Of a DNA stretch of 10,438 nucleotides, positions 6,566 through 10,438 are shown one piece after another; the first letter of the stretch is position 1; every line of letters starts with the position of its first letter. A program made the translations under genes and the position numbers. Location of the stretch: contig JAGYLT010000059.1 of the NCBI GenBank assembly GCA_018400545.1, positions 1 through 10,438 of the forward strand, read 5' to 3'. The notes under the pieces were generated by a model. That model was given only the letters and a program-made list of their open reading frames with translations, did not search any database and was not told the DNA's origin. The DNA comes from Bacteroidales bacterium (lineage in GTDB: Bacteria; Bacteroidota; Bacteroidia; Bacteroidales; 4484-276).

Positions 6566-7231
6566 GTGACCGAATACATCCCATTAATTATTGCTCCGGC
6601 AATCTTTCTCCTGCTGCTTATGCTTGGTAGTGGAGCCATGGAAAAAAAAGCATGGCGGCTATTTCTAAGCTCCTATTTCTTTGGGTTACTGGCTGCAATA
6701 CCCATGATTGTGGTTTTCTATTACGTGAAACATTACTGGCTTGAACATGCATCGAGCATCCGGCGAATTCTGTTTTTCGCATTCGCTGTTGTAGCTTTGA
6801 TGGCTGAAGTGTTTAAGTTTTTGATCCTGAGATACAAATACATCACCAACGATGCACTCACCAAACCTTTCGACGGTATTTTGTATGCCATCATGATTTC
6901 GATGGGCTATGCAACGGTTGCCAACGTATTTTACTTTTTCGAATGGGACTATACCAACTCATTGGGTATTTTGCTTTATTCCATGCCGTTTGCAAATATT
7001 TTCACAGGTATCATCCTTGGGTTTTTTATCGGGATGGGAAAGTTCAGAAAGCCTTCCTTTATCGATTCCATTACCGGGCTTGGCGCCGCCATTTTCTTCC
7101 AGGGATTCTATAATTTCTGCCTTTTCTCCGAGGACTATTTACTGCTTTCCCTGGTGGCTGTCGGAACTGTAATCATTTGCATTATGCTCAGCATTAAATC
7201 GCTGAACACCGATGTGAAAACAATGATCTGA
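6566..7231 (+). CDS. PrsW-family integral membrane protein, apparently lacking catalytic residues
   Basis: Polytopic inner-membrane protein of 221 aa with about seven hydrophobic segments. It aligns by eye to PrsW-type intramembrane proteases, which cleave anti-sigma factors in Bacillus. The framework is clear: ALMAEVFKFLIL (about residues 77-88), KPFDGILYAIMISMGYATVANVFYF (100-124, in two pieces), MPFANIFTGIILGFFIG (140-156) and FFQGFYNF (177-184). Each expected catalytic residue is altered. The EExxK motif is AExxK (Ala80-Glu81), the Glu of GFA-xx-EN is Ala119, the His of the PAHAxF segment is Ala/Asn (143-144), and the His of HGxYD/N is Gln179. I chose GTG at 6566 because it opens directly into the first membrane segment. 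A TTG at 6515 would add 17 polar residues and overlaps a -7 element. It is divergent from rsgA and 142 bases upstream of the DUF4421 gene. Family assignment is good; a protease activity should not be assumed. Confidence 0.8.
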   Translation: MTEYIPLIIAPAIFLLLLMLGSGAMEKKAWRLFLSSYFFGLLAAIPMIVVFYYVKHYWLEHASSIRRILFFAFAVVALMAEVFKFLILRYKYITNDALTKPFDGILYAIMISMGYATVANVFYFFEWDYTNSLGILLYSMPFANIFTGIILGFFIGMGKFRKPSFIDSITGLGAAIFFQGFYNFCLFSEDYLLLSLVAVGTVIICIMLSIKSLNTDVKTMI

Positions 7232-7373
7232 TTCGGTCAACAGCACGAATTTTCTGAAACGGTTTCCATATCCTGCCCGATTTTCTTTTGAATAATTTTA
7301 AAGTCCGGCAATATTCACCGGTTAATTTCATTTCGATGTATGCGAAAGCGGATGGCAAGGTTGAAAATCTAAT

Positions 7374-8417
7374 ATGAAGAACAGGGTGCAAATATTGCCG
7401 ATAATCATACTGCTGTTAGCAGTTGTGACGTCGAAAGGCCAGAACCCGATGGAATTATTCGAATCGGATATCGACACCAATTATATCAGGACCTTCCCGG
7501 ATGCGCTCACCTTAAAAGGCTATGTGAATGGCAAAATATTGTTCCTTGATATCGAAGATCAAAAAGACGGGTACGAGCTAAACTATGTGCCCAACGGAAA
7601 TAATTCGCTGGGTTTCGGGCTGAATTACAAATGGATCGGATTCAGTTTCGGCTTCAAAATGGTGGATGAAAACGACAAATCCATATATGGCGAAACTGGC
7701 TATTTCGATTTTCAAACCAACTTTATCCTTCGCAAAGGTTTTATAAATGTTTATTTCCAGGAGTATAAAGGATTTTACCTCGAAAATTCCGCATCGATGA
7801 TCAGGGACTGGCCCTCGGGAGAAACGTATCTTATTCGTCCTGACATTGGCGTATTTTCATCCGGCATTGATTATACCCACATCGTAAAACCAGAAAAATT
7901 CTCGTACATCGCTTCATTTTCCCAAACCGAGGTTCAGCGCAAAAGTGCGGGATCGGTTATCATGGGGGGAAGCATGAATTACCATCGTATTTCGGCTGAT
8001 TCGTCATTTATTCCGCAGAATCTTATTTACGACGATGCCTTTAACCAAAATCAGGTTACCGGCGTGCGGGGCATTACCACAAACGCGCGTTTCGGATATG
8101 CACATACGTTGGTTGCACTGGAACGATTTTTTCTCTCCCTGTCGCTGGATGTAGGCCTTGCTTATGTTTACAGCACATTTAACGAATCCGGCGGTAAACA
8201 AAAACACAGCTTTCAGGTTAATCCTATCGCATCTTTTAAAATGGCCGCCGGGTACAACTATGATCAGTGGTACTTTGGGCTCACAGCCGCGAGTTTTTAT
8301 CATCAAAACAAAACCACCGGCATCGAAAATGTGATGACCATCCAATACGGATTTGTGAATTTTATTCTGGCCCGGCGGTTTATGATTAAAAAAGAAATTT
8401 GGTTGCCTGAATTTTAA
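7374..8417 (+). CDS. DUF4421 family protein, predicted outer-membrane barrel
   Basis: Predicted exported protein of 347 aa belonging, by recognisable pattern, to DUF4421, a Bacteroidota family of unknown function. A Sec signal peptide covers residues 1-22 (hydrophobic run, then SKGQ). The mature start DTNYIRTFPDALTLKGYVNG (about 34-53), the ELNYVPNGNNSLGFGLNYKW segment (about 68-87) followed by IGFSFGFKM, and the closing YGFVNFILARRF are family-like. The body is alternating polar/hydrophobic strands with aromatic girdle residues, consistent with an outer-membrane beta-barrel. I see no catalytic motif. The ATG at 7374 has no clear Shine-Dalgarno, which is normal for the phylum. The 142 bases upstream hold no full TTTG/TAnnTTTG promoter; a lone TTTG is at 7287-7290. 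It is followed after 16 bases by another beta-barrel gene, so the two form a unit. Confidence 0.78.
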   Translation: MKNRVQILPIIILLLAVVTSKGQNPMELFESDIDTNYIRTFPDALTLKGYVNGKILFLDIEDQKDGYELNYVPNGNNSLGFGLNYKWIGFSFGFKMVDENDKSIYGETGYFDFQTNFILRKGFINVYFQEYKGFYLENSASMIRDWPSGETYLIRPDIGVFSSGIDYTHIVKPEKFSYIASFSQTEVQRKSAGSVIMGGSMNYHRISADSSFIPQNLIYDDAFNQNQVTGVRGITTNARFGYAHTLVALERFFLSLSLDVGLAYVYSTFNESGGKQKHSFQVNPIASFKMAAGYNYDQWYFGLTAASFYHQNKTTGIENVMTIQYGFVNFILARRFMIKKEIWLPEF

Positions 8418-8433
8418 CAAATAAAACAGGAAT

Positions 8434-9156
8434 ATGAAAACTAAACTTTACACCATTTTTGCATTAGCAATGCTGTTTTGGGGATCCGCTGCAGCACAAA
8501 ACAACAGTGGCTTCTACACCACTTCAGGCGGAGAAATGATCTTCTCTTTCGCCACTATCGACGACAATGGTTCAGAAACCGGGAACATCATCCGGTGGTC
8601 GCCGGTGTTCAACTTCCAGAACCTGGCCAACTACGACCTGGGAAAAAATTTCGGGGTTTTCACCGGGATCAACATCCGGAATGTTGGTTTCATTTACGAC
8701 AATTACCAGTACCCGGGTGCTAAAAATACCGTAAAGAAAAAATTCAGGAACTATACGGCCGGCATCCCGCTCGGTGTTAAGATCGGTGAGCTGGGAAGGT
8801 TGTTTTTATATGGCGGTTATGAAATCGAATTCCCGCTCAACTACAAGGAGAAAACCTTTGAGAATGAGAAGAAAACGGATAAATTCAATGTTTGGTTCAG
8901 CAACAGGGTTCCATCCATCTATCATACATTTTTGGTTGGGATTCAGTTTCCTTACGGAGGCAACCTGAAATTCAAATACTACCTCACCAACTTTCACAAC
9001 AAGGATTATACGGAAACCCTCAGCGACGGATCGCAGGTAAAACCCTATGAGTTTTTGAATGCGAACGTGTTTTACATCTCACTGAATTTCGCTTTGTTTA
9101 AAAACGATGATTTTTACTACAAATCCTACGGGGAGAAAGCAGACCGGGTTTATTAA
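8434..9156 (+). CDS. Small outer-membrane beta-barrel protein
   Basis: Predicted outer-membrane protein of 240 aa, specific function unknown. The signal peptide (residues 1-22, core FALAMLFWGSAAA then Gln) is followed by a strand-rich domain: IIRWSPVFNFQNLANYDLGK (about 52-71), FGVFTGINIRNVGFIYDNYQ (about 73-92), a basic loop KNTVKKKFRNYTAGIPLGVK, then LFLYGGYEIEFPLNYKEK, the STYR-less hairpin IYHTFLVGIQFPYGGNLKF, and a last strand NVFYISLNFALF. The IPLGVK strand is common in Bacteroidota porin-like (OMP_b-brl type) barrels. It follows the DUF4421 gene by 16 bases and is surely co-transcribed with it. It ends 16 bases before the convergent DUF3124 gene. I cannot say what it transports, if anything. 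Confidence 0.8.
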   Translation: MKTKLYTIFALAMLFWGSAAAQNNSGFYTTSGGEMIFSFATIDDNGSETGNIIRWSPVFNFQNLANYDLGKNFGVFTGINIRNVGFIYDNYQYPGAKNTVKKKFRNYTAGIPLGVKIGELGRLFLYGGYEIEFPLNYKEKTFENEKKTDKFNVWFSNRVPSIYHTFLVGIQFPYGGNLKFKYYLTNFHNKDYTETLSDGSQVKPYEFLNANVFYISLNFALFKNDDFYYKSYGEKADRVY

Positions 9157-9172
9157 ATTCCGGGTGCGCAAA

Positions 9173-9706
9173 TTATTCGTTGACGTATTTTATCACCTTA
9201 CCCTCGCAGATGAACGAAATGCCCAGCGAAGACGAACCGCCAATCATCACTGATTCGATGACCGGCTCGGGAACTTCTCTTTCCGCAACCCATTCCACAA
9301 TAAAATTGGCTCCGGTGCCACCTTCAGCTTCTTTGTATTCAACCACGTAATTGATGGTCTGAAGGGGTTTGAGTTTTACCGGGCTGGAAAGGTAATGGCG
9401 GATAAGCTTTCCATGGGTATCGTAATAATCAACCACACTTACGATTATTTCGCTGTCCATGCTGGTATTGCGGATGCTAAGTGTTGCTGAAAGTTTAACT
9501 TTCCGGCTCATATCGGTGTGAAAAATTTCGGAATACACCGGCACGTAAACCACCTCGCCCTTAACGAGAATCGTATTGTTCATCATCTCGGGTGACATTT
9601 CCAGGTACAGCCCATCATAACCAATTCCGGTATCATCCCGGTTCCTGTCCGGATTACAGGAAACCAAAAACAAAGAAACGAGTAAAAAGCAATAGCATAT
9701 TTTCAT
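9173..9706 (-). CDS. DUF3124 domain lipoprotein
   Basis: Predicted lipoprotein of 177 aa. The start is the ATG at 9706, because it gives a compact lipoprotein signal peptide: MKICYCFLLVSLFLVSC with Cys17 acylated. The open frame continues upstream to an ATG at 9790, but that would add 28 polar residues ahead of the signal and would place the candidate promoter inside the gene. The DUF3124 domain spans about 45-172. Recognisable parts are EVVYVPVYSEIFH, KLSATLSIRNT, VVDYYDTHGKLIRHYL, LKPLQTINYVVEYKEAEGG, GANFIVEWVAE and VIESVMIGGSSSLGISF. The family occurs in diverse bacteria and has no known function. The gene stands alone, convergent with the barrel gene to its left and divergent from the DUF4136 gene to its right. 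Family assignment is firm; function is unknown. Confidence 0.88.
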   Translation of the reverse strand: MKICYCFLLVSLFLVSCNPDRNRDDTGIGYDGLYLEMSPEMMNNTILVKGEVVYVPVYSEIFHTDMSRKVKLSATLSIRNTSMDSEIIVSVVDYYDTHGKLIRHYLSSPVKLKPLQTINYVVEYKEAEGGTGANFIVEWVAEREVPEPVIESVMIGGSSSLGISFICEGKVIKYVNE

Positions 9707-9730
9707 AACCACCTGTGCATTGATTAACGG

Positions 9731-9738
9731 CAAATTTA
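9731..9738 (-). promoter_or_regulatory. Probable -7 element for the DUF3124 lipoprotein gene
   Basis: TAAATTTG on the minus strand, identical to the candidate rsgA -7 element. Transcription would begin near 9724, about 18 bases before the ATG at 9706, which supports that start codon. No exact TTTG lies at the -33 spacing; the closest is TTCTG. Confidence 0.42.
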
Positions 9739-9802
9739 GTGAATAAAAGTCAGAATCAGAATGTGCATAATTTGTAATGAATCCTGGCAAAAAAAATCAG
9801 CC

Positions 9803-9810
9803 TACTTTTG
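9803..9810 (+). promoter_or_regulatory. -7 element in the DUF3124/DUF4136 divergent region
   Basis: CCTACTTTTGCAGC holds a TAnnTTTG match (TACTTTTG) and is the plus-strand twin of the uppS promoter text. Transcription would begin near 9817. That gives either a leader of about 170 bases for the DUF4136 gene at 9987 or a short separate transcript. A TTTG at 9771-9774 is too far upstream (28 bases) to be a normal -33 box. The rest of the 280-base gap (9707-9986) is A/T-rich, with no other clear signal apart from a 34-codon reading frame at 9815-9919. Confidence 0.42.
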
Positions 9811-9986
9811 CAGCATGAAATTTAAATGCATACATTTTATTTTAAGCGATTTCATTAGTGCCTACAAGAAAACTATTAATGTTGAAAATCGAATTTATGG
9901 GTTTTCTTTCGGATACTAATTAAAAAGTGAACTAATTCGACTATTTTGAAATTATAATATAAAACTTAAAACGAATACTGATAAAA

Positions 9987-10438
9987 ATGAAAAAGAGAAC
10001 ATTACTTTCACTTTTGGGCATGATGGCCATTTTCAGCGCCATTTTCTTTAGTGCCTGCTATCCAGGCGACGATGTAAGTTACTCCGACCTGGACCTGGTT
10101 ACCACTGCTTACGACGACCAGTTTGATTTCAAGCAAACTCAGACCTACTACTTTTATGATTCGGTTGTTCACATTATAGATTCGCTTGACGAAGACAACA
10201 ATGTGGAACTGGGAAGAGATTTCGATGATATGATTATCGACCTGGTAAAAACCAACATGTTGGATTACGGCTATACCCTGGAACCTGATCCTGAAAACAA
10301 TCAGCCAGACCTTTTCCTGACAGTCTCGGCCATGGCCACGAAGAACTATGCCGTTTACCAGTATTACCCCTACTACTACTGGGGTTGGGGCTGGGGATGG
10401 TATTATAAAGATGCCGGCGAAACCAAAGGCACCGACTA
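9987..10438 (+). CDS. DUF4136 domain lipoprotein, 3' end cut by the window edge
   Basis: Start of a predicted lipoprotein; 150 codons are visible. The ATG at 9987 opens a signal peptide MKKRTLLSLLGMMAIFSAIF with lipobox FSAC (Cys24). The following residues (YPGDDVSYSDLDLVTT) are acidic. Residues about 40-118 fit the DUF4136 pattern: AYDDQFDFKQTQTYYF, a helical segment with DFDDMIIDLVKTNMLDYGY, then QPDLFLTVSAMATK. Residues 121-140 are strikingly aromatic (YQYYPYYYWGWGWGWYY), a feature seen in Bacteroidota DUF4136 proteins, where the loop is Gly/Tyr/Trp-rich. Relatives are usually about 180-220 aa, so a third or less is missing. The function of the family is unknown; it is assumed to sit in the outer membrane. 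It is divergent from the DUF3124 lipoprotein gene. Confidence 0.85.
   Translation, partial: MKKRTLLSLLGMMAIFSAIFFSACYPGDDVSYSDLDLVTTAYDDQFDFKQTQTYYFYDSVVHIIDSLDEDNNVELGRDFDDMIIDLVKTNMLDYGYTLEPDPENNQPDLFLTVSAMATKNYAVYQYYPYYYWGWGWGWYYKDAGETKGTD

Noticed and set aside
7336..7377. 13-codon frame (MYAKADGKVENLI) whose TGA overlaps the DUF4421 ATG as ATGA
   Set aside because: It is possible as a coupling peptide, but there is no promoter, ribosome site or repeat pattern to support it, and short frames like this are common by chance.
7194..7391. 65-codon minus-strand frame across the PrsW-DUF4421 gap
   Set aside because: It overlaps both neighbours on the other strand, has no signal or domain, and is most likely chance.
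8004..8420. 138-codon minus-strand open frame
   Set aside because: It is antisense to the end of the DUF4421 gene, whose signal peptide and family pattern are on the plus strand.
9140..9172. Candidate bidirectional terminator between the convergent barrel and DUF3124 genes
   Set aside because: The region has a direct CCGGGT repeat, but no inverted repeat or T-run that would form a terminator.

Overview
The window looks like chromosomal DNA from a Bacteroidota member, probably a Bacteroidales/Marinilabiliales-like lineage. Four things point there: several Bacteroidota-restricted families (DUF6089, DUF4421, an immunoglobulin-like DUF5011 lipoprotein, DUF4136); promoter elements of the TTTG / TAnnTTTG type; starts without clear Shine-Dalgarno sequences; and the gene order CBS - nadK - DUF6089 - uppS, which I recall as conserved in this phylum. 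Composition is even across the window. I see no insertion sequence, integrase, CRISPR array, tRNA or rRNA.

Positions 1-6501 are one long minus-strand block. In transcription order it holds rsgA (ribosome assembly GTPase), a CBS/ACT-like protein, a one-POTRA Omp85 (BamA/TamA-like) outer-membrane protein, nadK, a DUF5011 lipoprotein, a DUF6089 barrel protein fused end to start with that lipoprotein (TAA then ATG, no gap), and uppS, cut by the left edge. Short gaps and several internal TAnnTTTG elements suggest a block read from several promoters. The theme is housekeeping plus envelope: NADP supply, undecaprenyl carrier synthesis, outer-membrane proteins.

Positions 6502-9156 are on the plus strand. 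A PrsW-family membrane protein is divergent from rsgA. Every catalytic Glu/His I would expect in it is replaced, so it is probably a non-proteolytic relative. It is followed by a two-gene unit, a DUF4421 protein and a small outer-membrane beta-barrel protein 16 bases apart. A DUF3124 lipoprotein (9173-9706, minus) converges on this unit. Across a 280-base divergent region lies a DUF4136 lipoprotein (9987 to the right edge, plus).

The observations most worth checking are the catalytically stripped PrsW homologue, a shared inverted-repeat sequence (ATCAG...GAAACTGAT) found in both the rsgA/prsW divergent region and the nadK leader, and the promoter and possible small transcript or small ORF ahead of the DUF4136 gene.
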